Part shown: piece after piece, positions 34,460 through 43,717 of the stretch
Layout: each line of letters begins with the position of its first letter
Position numbering within the stretch: position 1 is the first letter of the stretch
Source of the DNA: CAYLJV01 sp964399085
GTDB taxonomy: Archaea > Hadarchaeota > Hadarchaeia > Hadarchaeales > JAGGTB01
Length of the DNA: 64,000 bases
Assembly: GCA_964399085.1 (NCBI GenBank)
Contig: CAYNPN010000005.1
Coordinates: forward strand, 1-64,000
Direction of reading: 5' to 3'
Program-made: the position numbers and the translations under genes
The notes under the pieces: model-generated
What the model saw: the letters and a program-made list of their open reading frames with translations, nothing else
Database searches by the model: none
Told to the model about the DNA's origin: nothing

Positions 34460-35032
34460 TTAGACCCCCTCCAGCCGACTCATTATTTCTATATTCAAAA
34501 GTAAGACATTTACTCGCTTTCTGCCGTAAATTCCCAACAGAGGTTCCTTTGTATGTTTCTCAACCATATCTCGAAGGGTATTTTCAGATAAAGGTGTATG
34601 TTCCGCGATACGGGGGACCTGCAACATCGCGGAATTATCAGATATTTGGGGATCAAGGGCCGAACCGGAATCCGTGACGAGATCGGACGGGACCTTCAGA
34701 TTCTCCCTGTTTTCCGAAAGCTCCCTTAGTATTCTCTCAACCCTCTCTCTCAATTCGGGATTATTGGGGCCCAGATTACTGCCGCCGGACTTCATCGCAT
34801 TATCATCTATTGAGGAGGGCCTCCCATGGAAGAATCTTGGATCGTCGAAATCTTGACCTATCAGCTTTGATCCGACGACCTCTCCCTTATACTTGACCAG
34901 AGAACCCTGCGCATTACCTCTCCAGATTTGGCCACCCAGAGCCACGGCCAGCGGATAGGCGATTGAAAATATCACTATGCCCACTATGACTAACCGTACG
35001 GCAACTGAAAAATCCTCCAATTCTAGTTTCAT
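34460..35032 (-). CDS. kdpC: Potassium-transporting ATPase subunit C
   Basis: 190 residues. One N-terminal membrane helix (~10-32), then GSLVKYKGEVVGSKLIGQDF, the RPSSIDDNAMKSGGSNLGP segment diagnostic of KdpC, and QVPRIAEHTPLS. It anchors beside KdpA and KdpB and helps high-affinity ATP/K+ function. The start overlaps the kdpB stop by four bases. Length matches the family. Confidence 0.95.
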   Translation of the reverse strand: MKLELEDFSVAVRLVIVGIVIFSIAYPLAVALGGQIWRGNAQGSLVKYKGEVVGSKLIGQDFDDPRFFHGRPSSIDDNAMKSGGSNLGPNNPELRERVERILRELSENRENLKVPSDLVTDSGSALDPQISDNSAMLQVPRIAEHTPLSENTLRDMVEKHTKEPLLGIYGRKRVNVLLLNIEIMSRLEGV

Positions 35033-37071
35033 CCGAACATCCCTCCAATTACGAGTAATGTATCTATGAGCTTGATGAAAATGAAGGGTGCTATTAAGCC
35101 CGTGCCACCGTAGATCAAAAGGTTCTTCCTAAGTAGCTTCGACGCGCTCTCGGCCTTGTATTCCACTCCTCGCATGGCCAAGGGGATCAAAAACGGAATT
35201 ATCAGGGCATTATAGATTAGAGATGCAATTATTGCACTTTGAGCGGAGTACAGACCCAGTATATTCATTTTTGAAAGCCCGGAAAGGGCCGTGCCTCCAG
35301 CACTAAGAATCGCCGGGACCAGAGCGAAATACCTCGAAACGTCGTTAGCTATGCTGAAGGTGGTCAGGGAGCCCCTGGTCATTAGAAGTTGCTTGCCTAT
35401 GGCCACAACCTCTATCAACTTCGTAGGGTCGGAGTCAAGATCGACCATATTTCCGGCCTCCTTGGCGGCGTTGGTTCCGGCCTGCATCGCCAGCCCCACA
35501 TCGGCCTTCGCGAGAGCAGGGGCATCATTGGTACCATCTCCCGTCATTCCGACGAGTTTACCTTCCTCTTGAACCTTCTCGACGAGGTCTATTTTTTCCT
35601 CCGGTTTGAACTCGGCATAATATTCATCTATGCCTGCCTTTTCGGCCACCGCTTTTGCAGTTCGCTCGTTATCGCCGGTGGCCATAATGGTCTTGACTCC
35701 CATCTTTTGAAGCTCTTCGATTCGATCCTGTATGCCGGGCTTTAACTCATCCTGAAGGTCGATCAGACCCACAACTTCTTTTCCCACCGACACTGCCAAG
35801 GGGGTACCACCCTTATCGGCGATTTCTCCCGCCTTCTCATCCAAATCACCGGGTACCGAATCGGAATATTCCTTTATCGCATCCACGGCTCCCTTTCTGA
35901 CCTCAGTTCCATCGGAGAGGTCTATCCCGCTCATTTTAGTTTTCGCGGAAAACTCGATGAAATTATCCTCGGATAATTTATCCTCCTCGATGCTCACGTC
36001 CATGTCGTCAGCCAAGTTAATCACGGACCTACCCTCCGGCGTCTCGTCGAAATAGGAGGCCTGAAGGGCCGCCGAGGCTATCTCGGACTCATCATGATCT
36101 CCCACGGGGACAAAGTTTTCGGCTGTCCTCTCGCCTGTGGTAATCGTCCCGGTTTTATCCAAGATTAGGGTATCCAAGTCTCCAGCCGACTCCACGGCCT
36201 TTCCTGTCTTGGCAATTACGTTATCTCTCGTGACGTTGGTCATGCCAGCTATACGAATGGTTGCCAGTAGTGCACCAATCGTGGTTGGCATAAGTCCCAC
36301 GAGCAAGGCAATGAGATTTGCTATATCCACATCTAAACCGACGTAACTGCCGAAGAACCTCAGCGTAGTGACAGCCACAAGGTAAATGAAAGTAAAGCTC
36401 GCCAGCAGAAGCGTCATGGATATCTCGTTAGGTGTCTTCTGGCGAGAGGCCGACTCGACCAAGTTAATCATCTTGTCCAGGAAGGATTCTCCTGGCTCCG
36501 CAGTTACTTCGATCTTGAGTTGATCGCTCAGCACCTCCGTTCCCTCGGTAACCGAACTTCTATCTCCTCCACTTTCCCTGATAACCGGCTCCGATTCGCC
36601 GGTAATAGCCGATTCATCGACTGAAGCACTCCCCTCCGTCACCGTCCCATCTCGAGGTATTAAATCTCCTTCCTCAACGTAGACTAAGTCTCCCTTTGAT
36701 AACTCCTCGCCCCCGACTACCTCATAATCACCCTCGGAAATCTCATCTAGTGATAAATCTTCAGAAAGTTTCTTGCCCTTGGTCTCGACCTGTAATTCCT
36801 TTAGGCTGTCTGCATGAGCCTCTCCCTCCAACTGAGCAAGAGACTCTGCATAATTGGCAAACAATACTGTGAATAATAGTAGACCCGTTATGATTCCATA
36901 ATACCATTGAGCCTCAGTTCCCCGGAAAAAGGGAGGGTAAATGGTAAGAACAAGTGTCATAATCATTCCTATCTCGACTACGAACAATACCGGGTTTTTT
37001 ATCAAGTAGCTGGGATCCAGTTTCCTGAGGGATTGCTTCACAGCTTCGATTTGTTTTTCCCAATCGACCAT
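35029..37071 (-). CDS. kdpB: Potassium-transporting ATPase subunit B
   Basis: 680 residues, P1-type ATPase. Key motifs: SAITGESEPVIRESGGDRS, phosphorylation DKTGTITTGERTAENF, ATP-binding FSAKTKMSGIDL, hinge MTGDGTNDAPALAKADVGLA and NMVDLDSDPTKLIEVV. Seven membrane helices are arranged as in KdpB. It hydrolyses ATP to drive K+ uptake through KdpA at very low external K+. It abuts kdpA with no gap and overlaps kdpC. Confidence 0.96.
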   Translation of the reverse strand: MVDWEKQIEAVKQSLRKLDPSYLIKNPVLFVVEIGMIMTLVLTIYPPFFRGTEAQWYYGIITGLLLFTVLFANYAESLAQLEGEAHADSLKELQVETKGKKLSEDLSLDEISEGDYEVVGGEELSKGDLVYVEEGDLIPRDGTVTEGSASVDESAITGESEPVIRESGGDRSSVTEGTEVLSDQLKIEVTAEPGESFLDKMINLVESASRQKTPNEISMTLLLASFTFIYLVAVTTLRFFGSYVGLDVDIANLIALLVGLMPTTIGALLATIRIAGMTNVTRDNVIAKTGKAVESAGDLDTLILDKTGTITTGERTAENFVPVGDHDESEIASAALQASYFDETPEGRSVINLADDMDVSIEEDKLSEDNFIEFSAKTKMSGIDLSDGTEVRKGAVDAIKEYSDSVPGDLDEKAGEIADKGGTPLAVSVGKEVVGLIDLQDELKPGIQDRIEELQKMGVKTIMATGDNERTAKAVAEKAGIDEYYAEFKPEEKIDLVEKVQEEGKLVGMTGDGTNDAPALAKADVGLAMQAGTNAAKEAGNMVDLDSDPTKLIEVVAIGKQLLMTRGSLTTFSIANDVSRYFALVPAILSAGGTALSGLSKMNILGLYSAQSAIIASLIYNALIIPFLIPLAMRGVEYKAESASKLLRKNLLIYGGTGLIAPFIFIKLIDTLLVIGGMFG

Positions 37072-38811
37072 CTATAGACCCCCAGCAAGTAATTCTCCAA
37101 GCGGGCCAAGAGCGAGAGAGGGAAGGAAAATAAGCCCACCTATAATTATCATCACTCCAACGAAAAGCAACAAGAATGAAAGACTCTCTACCTTCAAGGT
37201 CCCCTCGGTTATGGGTCGTCTTTTCTTACTCGCCAACGATCCAGCTATAGCGATCTGACCGGTAATTGGAAGGAAGCGCCCCAGAAGGATTTGTATCCCA
37301 TTCGTCAGGTTGAAGAACATGTTATTATCCGCAAGTCCCTCGAAACCACTTCCGTTATTGGCGGAGGCCGAGAACATCTCGTACAAAATTTCCCCAAAAC
37401 CCCGGAGCCCCGGATTGGTAATCGACTCCTGTCCGGCACCCGTAAGAATCGCCAGGGATGTCGGTATGAGTACGAGAGTAGGTAAGAGAAGAATAATAAG
37501 AGCGGCTATCCTCACTTCCATCCATTCAATTCTCTTGCCCAGATACTGCGGCGCACGACCTATCATGAGACCGGCGATGAAAACTGCAAGAAACAGATAG
37601 GTCATCAGGTTGAGGAGACCCACACCCAGACCATTGTAGAGGCAGTTCATGCTCATGCCCAAAAAGAGCGGCAAACTGCCCTGGGCCGTGAAGCTGTTTT
37701 GCATGCTGTTTACGGCACCGTTCGTGGTTGAAGTCGTGGAAACGCCCCATAGAGCGCTCAAGACGGGGCCAAAACGGACTTCCTTCCCCTCCATGTTTCC
37801 AACAGGTTGTATGACGGCCGCATTTTCGGTGGCGACATTTACTCCAGGATTTGGTTGGGTCTCCCCAGTTACCCCAACCAGAAGCAATCCCATAAAGAGG
37901 ATGAAGAAAGCACCTATCAAGACCCCGGCGTGTAATCTTTTCCCTATCCACACACCAAATGCGTAAATCACTGCGATGGGAGCAGCCAAGAGAACCAGAT
38001 TAAGTACCAGATTAGAAAGCACCGTCGGATTTTCGAAGGGGTGAGCGGCATTGGCGGCAAAGTAACCCCCACCGTTGGTCCCGAGAATCTTTATCGACTC
38101 TATCCCGGCCACCGGCCCGATCCTGATAGCCTGCTCTCCTCCCTCAAGCGTCTGCACTGTGGTTTTTCCCGCGAAGGTCTGGGGGACTCCTTGAGAGACT
38201 AGAAATATTCCCAAAATTAAAGCTATCGGTATCAGAAACCTAACGGAGCCTCGAATTAGGTTCACGTAGAAGTTCCCCAGGTCGTCGTTTTCCTCATTGA
38301 GGATACCTTTTGTAAATCCGACAGCGAGACTGAGGCCCGTGGCCGCGGACATGAACATTGCCAGGCCGACGCCAAAGAGCTGGCTGAAGTAAGAGAGACT
38401 CTCACCGGCATAATGTTGCTGATTCGTGTTGGTCACAAAAGTTGTAGCGGTATGAAATGCCTGATCCCAGCTTAAGCCATCAAGCTGCAGCGGATTCATT
38501 GGTAAAAAATTTTGAAATTTGAAGATTAAGATTAGGACTAAAAACAGGACTCCATTGAAGACGAGGATGGAAATAAGATATTTTTTCCAATCCATGCCCT
38601 CGTCGGGATCGACCCCAATCAACCTGAAAATGAAGTTTTCTATAGGTGAAAATATCCGATCGAGAAAACCAAGCTTATTTATCCATCCCGGAGATTCACC
38701 CTTACTACCGGCCTGATCGCGGAAGGTCCAAGCCAGATATTCCCCCAAGGTGTATATTAGAAAGGCGAGGAAAGCAAAGAAAACCATCAATCCAAGACTG
38801 ATTTCGAGCAT
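37072..38811 (-). CDS. kdpA: Potassium-transporting ATPase subunit A
   Basis: 579 residues with about ten membrane helices. Selectivity-filter type loops: TTFVTNTNQQHYAGE and KILGTNGGGYFAANAAHPFE, also STTSTTNGAVNSM and SANNGSGFEGLADN, the four K+-channel-like repeats of KdpA. It forms the K+ entry path. The N-terminal LGEYLAWTF segment is typical. It follows kdpF by ten bases and is contiguous with kdpB. Confidence 0.96.
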   Translation of the reverse strand: MLEISLGLMVFFAFLAFLIYTLGEYLAWTFRDQAGSKGESPGWINKLGFLDRIFSPIENFIFRLIGVDPDEGMDWKKYLISILVFNGVLFLVLILIFKFQNFLPMNPLQLDGLSWDQAFHTATTFVTNTNQQHYAGESLSYFSQLFGVGLAMFMSAATGLSLAVGFTKGILNEENDDLGNFYVNLIRGSVRFLIPIALILGIFLVSQGVPQTFAGKTTVQTLEGGEQAIRIGPVAGIESIKILGTNGGGYFAANAAHPFENPTVLSNLVLNLVLLAAPIAVIYAFGVWIGKRLHAGVLIGAFFILFMGLLLVGVTGETQPNPGVNVATENAAVIQPVGNMEGKEVRFGPVLSALWGVSTTSTTNGAVNSMQNSFTAQGSLPLFLGMSMNCLYNGLGVGLLNLMTYLFLAVFIAGLMIGRAPQYLGKRIEWMEVRIAALIILLLPTLVLIPTSLAILTGAGQESITNPGLRGFGEILYEMFSASANNGSGFEGLADNNMFFNLTNGIQILLGRFLPITGQIAIAGSLASKKRRPITEGTLKVESLSFLLLFVGVMIIIGGLIFLPSLALGPLGELLAGGL

Positions 38812-38821
38812 TCAATATCAC

Positions 38822-38917
38822 TTAGAACCTTTTTGGTTTAAACAAAACATACGTCAGATAGGCTATCAAAATCATGACCACTGCAATATATACAAAGTCT
38901 CCAATTTCCATCATCAT
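38822..38917 (-). CDS. kdpF: Potassium-transporting ATPase subunit F
   Basis: A 31-residue single-helix protein ending YLTYVLFKPKRF, the expected KdpF C-terminus (one membrane helix then a short basic tail). It sits ten bases before kdpA, the normal operon position. KdpF stabilises the KdpFABC complex. Three tandem ATGs (38917, 38914, 38911) could each be the start. Confidence 0.88.
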   Translation of the reverse strand: MMMEIGDFVYIAVVMILIAYLTYVLFKPKRF

Positions 38918-39033
38918 AATGTTTCTAAAGCCAATAATTAAATAATTTTTTAAAATTTTGAAGACCGCCTAGACTCCTCAACCCCGGAATTAACGGCGAC
39001 GGAGTCTTAAGTGATATACTATACTTTCTTGCA

Positions 39034-39106
39034 TGGTGCCAATGACGAGGAAATTTGACCTGAACATTTCTGTAGATGATGGCCTCAAAAGGCCTCTGAG
39101 GCACCA
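39034..39106 (+). ncRNA. Candidate C/D box guide RNA
   Basis: A terminal stem TGGTGCC/GGCACCA (39034-39040, 39100-39106) encloses, in order, a C-like box ATGACGA (39042-39048), D' box CTGA (39060-39063), C' box ATGATGG (39076-39082) and D box CTGA (39096-39099). The guide intervals are 11 and 13 bases, the size expected of archaeal C/D sRNAs. A TATA-like GATATACTA lies near 39012-39021. The opposite strand lacks the boxes. Targets were not identified. Confidence 0.6.
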
Positions 39107-39249
39107 TTGAAAATTGAACCATTTCCCATTAGACGGAATCCCCAAATAACGCCAATAGAACTTCTCATTTTCAATCAATCTCTCAACGCATCAAAATAGG
39201 TATCGAATTCGTAGTCTCTAATAGGTATCCCCCCAGTCTCTACCGATAA
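39107..39249 (-). pseudogene. Frameshifted remnant of an unknown protein gene
   Basis: On the minus strand, one frame reads VETGGIPIRDYEFDTYFDAL (39175-39249) and stops, while the overlapping next frame reads LIENEKFYWRYLGIPSNGKW (from 39178). Joined by a one-base shift, they give a plausible continuous protein of about 45 residues. No start, no ribosome site and no recognised family. Most likely a decayed gene. The rest of the 38918-39305 gap holds the guide RNA and the kdp promoter. Confidence 0.3.
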
Positions 39250-39305
39250 TTATCACTTAATCCAAGTAAAATTTGCAAGAAAAGAGGCGGGAGATATACA
39301 GGGGG

Positions 39306-39842
39306 TTATTCGACCATTAATATGGCATAACGGTTCATCCTCTCATCGTAACTTTCTAGAATACGTATTGGGTAGTCATATTTTCTGACTGTTTTGAATA
39401 TATCCACTCCCATCCCTTCGGGAGAAGGTCTAGCCTTCTCTTTCGCTTTGCATTCTACTCTGGACCTCTCACATGAATCGCAGAACTGACAGTCGCCTAT
39501 CATCAGCATGAAGGCTTTCGGACAGTCCTTAAGAAAGACCTCTCTTTCAATCTCCCAAAGCCTTAGATTTACTTCCTCATACCATTCGCCCTTCTTCTCG
39601 GGATTATCGAGTTTCTTTTGAGCATGCAGGAGTGCGGCTTCCTGATATTCTTCGAAGAATTCCCTGCATTCATCGACTGAGGGAGTGAAAGGCGGACAAG
39701 TGCTTCTCTCACCGTAGTCGGGGCACCCATATTCGCACTTAATCCTGACCCACTGGGAAACTTCTATATCCTCGGGATCTATCCATTTGAAGTCGTCAAA
39801 TCCATGGTCCCGGAAAATTTTGTTCAAATCCTCTCTCTGCAT
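39306..39842 (-). CDS. DUF2284 metal-binding-like protein
   Basis: About 178 residues, start at MQREDLNKIF behind GGAGATTCC. It has the Cys-rich pattern of DUF2284: CEYGCPDYGERSTCPPFTPS near residue 35, and CPKAFMLMIGDCQFCDSC farther on. Such cysteines probably bind a metal or Fe-S cluster. Members often accompany corrinoid or radical SAM systems, but none is adjacent here. Function unknown. It lies downstream of the ABC exporter on the same strand. Confidence 0.85.
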   Translation of the reverse strand: MQREDLNKIFRDHGFDDFKWIDPEDIEVSQWVRIKCEYGCPDYGERSTCPPFTPSVDECREFFEEYQEAALLHAQKKLDNPEKKGEWYEEVNLRLWEIEREVFLKDCPKAFMLMIGDCQFCDSCERSRVECKAKEKARPSPEGMGVDIFKTVRKYDYPIRILESYDERMNRYAILMVE

Positions 39843-39919
39843 GGAATCTCCACAATGCAATAACCATTCAATCTATTTATGCTGTTGATTTGAGTTCCCT
39901 AATTAGGGTGAAAAATAAC

Positions 39920-41191
39920 CTACTCCTCTCCCCATTTCGTCATCCTTATTCCCACAAATACGAAGACCACCGCCAGGACAGCAAAGATAGCAAATGGCAA
40001 CACCGCACCTTCGGGATTTCCATAGATCATTATCTTTCTGAGCCCATCATGGAAGTAATATAGTGGCAACACCTTGGCGATAGCGTTCATAAAGTCCGGC
40101 ATCATCTCCAGCGGAAAGAAGGCCCCGGACAGAAACATCATCGGAAAAGCAATCGCATTTCCCGCGGCGTTCGCCGCCTCTATATCCTTGATCATGCCCC
40201 CCAGCGTCAGGCCCATACCGCAGAATACCACGGACCCGAGGAAGATTAGGCCTAGAGCATACGGACCTGGGATTGCCTGAACCCCAAAAACGACCCAACC
40301 CACGCCAATCATTACCAATGTCAACATGAGGGCCAGGAGGGCCTGATGTAATAGATTCCCTATTATCCAGGATCTCTTGTCCAGAGGCGTCGCGGCGAGC
40401 CTCTTTATTATTCCGTTCCGCCTGAATTCGGAGGTGTTCGTGGTTACTCCCATCAGTCCGTTCGCCATTATGAAAGCCGCTATGAATCCTGGAAGATAAT
40501 AGTCCACGGCATTGAAACCCGATTCTCCTCCTCCCTTCACGGGAAGTTCGCCGCCAGTAAGGCCCACGACTTTCTCGGCGCCAATCATTCTAATATTGAA
40601 AGTATTGACCACGCTGGAAATTATTCCCCTGATGGCGGTGGCGGAAGTATCGGCCTCGCCCGAGAGGAACGTCAGAACCGCGTTCTCCGTGGATTCATTC
40701 TCCCTCCATCCCCTCAGGGCCTCCATGCCCTGGCCTATTTGGACCTGTTGGTTCTCCGAAATATCTCCCCCAAAGTTTTCCATGATATATTTCATAGTAT
40801 CCAGGATAACTCCGGACCTGACGTAGATATTCCTGCTCATAGCCTTCCGCTGGAAGTTATCGGGTATTATAAGTATCCTCAGCTCGGAAAAGGAAGGGTT
40901 CTGATCTATAAATTCCGCAATATTTTCTTCCGGAGGAATCGTGCTGATTTCGAAAGCCCCGGTCGACTCCAAAACGTCGATTAGATTATCGGATAACTGG
41001 GTCGGGTCTCCGTTTACATCCATATCCCGATTCTGTATATGGAGGGAGTAGGTCTGATTTCCACCCCCGCCGAAAATCGTGCCGAAAATGAGAAGGAGCA
41101 TCAACGGAAACATGAAGGAGAAAAATACTCCGCTCTTGCTCCTGAACCAGTTCTTGAGTAGAGCAGTAAAAACCGAAAGGCTTCCCTTCAT
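39920..41191 (-). CDS. ABC-2 type transporter permease
   Basis: 423 residues. One N-terminal helix (SGVFFSFMFPLMLLLIFGTI), a ~180-residue extracytoplasmic segment, then five membrane helices ending in FAIFAVLAVVFVFVGIRMTK. This is the ABC-2/YhgE-like layout of drug, antibiotic or polysaccharide exporters. Its start overlaps the ATPase gene stop by four bases, so they form one transporter. Substrate unknown. Confidence 0.9.
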   Translation of the reverse strand: MKGSLSVFTALLKNWFRSKSGVFFSFMFPLMLLLIFGTIFGGGGNQTYSLHIQNRDMDVNGDPTQLSDNLIDVLESTGAFEISTIPPEENIAEFIDQNPSFSELRILIIPDNFQRKAMSRNIYVRSGVILDTMKYIMENFGGDISENQQVQIGQGMEALRGWRENESTENAVLTFLSGEADTSATAIRGIISSVVNTFNIRMIGAEKVVGLTGGELPVKGGGESGFNAVDYYLPGFIAAFIMANGLMGVTTNTSEFRRNGIIKRLAATPLDKRSWIIGNLLHQALLALMLTLVMIGVGWVVFGVQAIPGPYALGLIFLGSVVFCGMGLTLGGMIKDIEAANAAGNAIAFPMMFLSGAFFPLEMMPDFMNAIAKVLPLYYFHDGLRKIMIYGNPEGAVLPFAIFAVLAVVFVFVGIRMTKWGEE

Positions 41192-42117
41192 TCTACCAGC
41201 TCCCCCCTCTCGTCAATCCTCTTGCCTGCGACTTGTAGAAATACGTCCTCCATGGAGGGTCTAACTACCTCCACCTCGCTCTCCTCTGGTAGCTCCTCGT
41301 ATAACGGAAGTAGGGCTCTGGCCACCTTCTTTCTTTCCTTAAAGATACCGACAAGTTTCCCTCCATCCTCAACAAAGACATCGTCGGCGTACTCTTCCAT
41401 GATCGAGGCTGCTTGTTGCTCGTCGTCGGCGACGATTTTCATATCTCCGCCGTAACTCCTAACCAAATTTTCCACGTCGTCCGCAGAGAGGATCTTTCCG
41501 TTCAGAATTATGGCCGCCCTGTCGCTCAATTCCTCGACCTCCTCCATGTAATGGGTCGTCAAAAACACCGTAACTCCCCTTTCCTTGAGGTCTTTTATGG
41601 TGTCCCAAAGCTTTCTCCTAGCCTGCGGGTCCAGACCTGTAGTCGGCTCGTCGAGGAAGAGAAGTTCCGGATTGCTGATTAGGGCCATCGCTATACCCAC
41701 TCGTCTCTTCATTCCTCCCGAAAGTTCCTCAAATTTCTGATCCCTTACCTCCCAAAGATCTAGGTTTTCCAAATTTTCTCTCATGTCGCTGTCCGAACCA
41801 TATATATCGGCGACGAGACCAACGTTCTCCTCGACGGATAATCTCTCGAATGTATTGAATTCCTGGGGGAGAACTCCAATTTTCTCCTTGATTTTACTTT
41901 CATTTTCCACCACGTTTAGACCAAACAATTTCGCCTGACCGGAAGTCGGTTTTCGAAGGCATTCCAATATCTCAACGGTGGTGGTCTTTCCGGCTCCATT
42001 CGGACCTACAAGAGAAAATATTTCTCCTTCAAACACATCGAAAGAGATATGATCCACCGCAACTAGCTCCCCGTACCGCTTTACTAAATCTCTAACTTCG
42101 ATAATGCTCTCCGGCAA
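41188..42117 (-). CDS. ABC transporter ATP-binding protein
   Basis: 309 residues. Walker A GPNGAGKTT, Q-loop region LPQEFN, signature LSGGMKRRVGIAMAL, Walker B LLFLDEPTTGLD and H-loop LTTHYMEE are intact. The ~70-residue C-terminal extension is the DrrA/CcmA-type domain. It powers the ABC-2 permease encoded next, with a four-base overlap. Likely an efflux pair; substrate unknown. Confidence 0.93.
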   Translation of the reverse strand: MPESIIEVRDLVKRYGELVAVDHISFDVFEGEIFSLVGPNGAGKTTTVEILECLRKPTSGQAKLFGLNVVENESKIKEKIGVLPQEFNTFERLSVEENVGLVADIYGSDSDMRENLENLDLWEVRDQKFEELSGGMKRRVGIAMALISNPELLFLDEPTTGLDPQARRKLWDTIKDLKERGVTVFLTTHYMEEVEELSDRAAIILNGKILSADDVENLVRSYGGDMKIVADDEQQAASIMEEYADDVFVEDGGKLVGIFKERKKVARALLPLYEELPEESEVEVVRPSMEDVFLQVAGKRIDERGELVE

Positions 42118-42345
42118 ATTTTATCACCGTTTCCTCAGTAAATTCAAAGTCAAGCTTATTACATTTAGTTCCTATTTCTCTCCTCTTTCAAGTGTGAAGA
42201 AATTTGGGCTTTCGGCCCCAGAAAAATAAAGTTAGAAGAACCGTAGGAAATAATTTATCCCTCTTCTTATCTTTTTAATCTCTATTGCTTTCATTATCGA
42301 AAAACGAAGTTTTGAATAGTTAGTTAAAAATTGATTCTGGAGCAA

Positions 42346-43377
42346 CTAACTCTTCTCCAAATAGACTTCGAACCTAGCTCCGCCCATCTCCGAGTCCTTG
42401 ACTTCCACTGTTGCGTTGTTTTGTTCGGCAATTTTTCTAATCATATAATATCTGAATCCGCCAATGCCAGTAGTATCTCCAGTATAGACTCTTCCAGAAA
42501 ATAGATTTTTGACCTTCTCGGGCAGTCTTTCGCCATTATCCTCGACGCTGACAAATATTTTTCCCCCTCTTTTATCAGCGCTGAGTTTGATTTCGTCACA
42601 ATTGGAGGTTTGGATTCTAATTTTCAGAATTTGTGAGAAGAGATCATTTAATGAATGGTTGCCCCTTGCTTTTCCTATACTATCGGGATAGTTTTCTTCT
42701 ATTCTAACCCCTCTTTCCTCGGCCAAATCGGAAATACTATCGGTAATATTATTCAAAATTTTCAAAATATTCTTACTGGAAATCCACTCAGTCTCCTTTA
42801 TTTCCCCGAGTTTCTTCGCCATCTCTATAATCTCCTCTGCCTCCCTAGCTGATCTTAAGGCTTTTTCTAAATTTTCTTTGTCTTCTTCTGGAAGATTTAT
42901 GTCCTCGACCAGCTGTAAATAACCCTCCATCTCTTGGCACTTGCTCCTCAAATCCTGTCTGAGTAAAGCGTTCAGGAATTCCTTTTCTTCCTTTGCTTCT
43001 TTTCGATTTGTAATATCTCGGCCGATTATAATTAAACCCAAAGATTCGTCATCTTCTCTCACAATGGAGTGTTCCGCTTCGACGTATCGTTTCTCTCCAT
43101 TTGCCGTCTCAACTTCATACGTTTCTGGAGATAAACTCTCCCCTTTTAAGACTCTCCCTACCCGTTCCAGAAACTTCTCCCTATCTTCTCCGGAATAGAA
43201 AGGCTGTTCTTTCAGAGGCATTCCAATCAAATCTTCCTTACTACATTTTAAAGACTCACAAGCTTTCTGATTAACTTCTCTAATAGTTCCGTCACTATCG
43301 ACAAAAGCTACCGCATCGGGGGCAGCCTCAAAAAGCGTTTTATACTTTTTCTCCAGATTTTCTTCAGATTTATTCAT
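42346..43377 (-). CDS. PAS-containing degenerate histidine kinase (His to Gln)
   Basis: 343 residues: one PAS domain (~10-122, YKTLFEAAPDAVAFVDSDG) then a kinase core whose H-box reads LLRQDLRSK with Gln141 in place of His. The N-box region DLFSQILKIRIQTSNC lacks the conserved Asn; G1 DNGERLPE and a G2-like TTGIGGFRYYMI remain. It is the clear paralogue of the membrane pseudo-kinase at 3768-4844, sharing FSQILK-RIQTS and RYYM. Both probably sense without autophosphorylation. It is monocistronic, 228 bases from the ABC genes. Confidence 0.78.
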   Translation of the reverse strand: MNKSEENLEKKYKTLFEAAPDAVAFVDSDGTIREVNQKACESLKCSKEDLIGMPLKEQPFYSGEDREKFLERVGRVLKGESLSPETYEVETANGEKRYVEAEHSIVREDDESLGLIIIGRDITNRKEAKEEKEFLNALLRQDLRSKCQEMEGYLQLVEDINLPEEDKENLEKALRSAREAEEIIEMAKKLGEIKETEWISSKNILKILNNITDSISDLAEERGVRIEENYPDSIGKARGNHSLNDLFSQILKIRIQTSNCDEIKLSADKRGGKIFVSVEDNGERLPEKVKNLFSGRVYTGDTTGIGGFRYYMIRKIAEQNNATVEVKDSEMGGARFEVYLEKS

Positions 43378-43717
43378 TTAGTTGGCTCCATCAGGAAATA
43401 AAGATTTAAATTAAAATTTATCGAAACGGCTTTATATTATTTTAAGTTATTAAAAATAAGTATATTCTATTAAACTTTTCACTCTTTCTTAATAAATAAC
43501 TGGAACATCGTATCTCACTTATTCACTTAAAGTTATCGAGCCAAACTTCTATTGGGAAACCAATTCGGCCTAATAAAGAACATTCCCGTGGACTATTATT
43601 ATGAATCCTTAAACGAAAATATTTTACGCAAAAATTTGAAAGAAATATAGGGGCTGGGTAGACCTGAGCTTTAGAAAGAGTATTAATGCCTTTTCTATAT
43701 TTGTAAAATCGAATGCA
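43378..43717. promoter_or_regulatory. AT-rich divergent intergenic region
   Basis: About 340 bases between the divergent pseudo-kinase and UbiA genes. It is strongly AT-rich on the kinase side, with several TATA-like stretches (for example TTTATATTA near 43430). No gene is seen, except that the UbiA frame remains open upstream of its ATG to about 43660. Confidence 0.3.
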
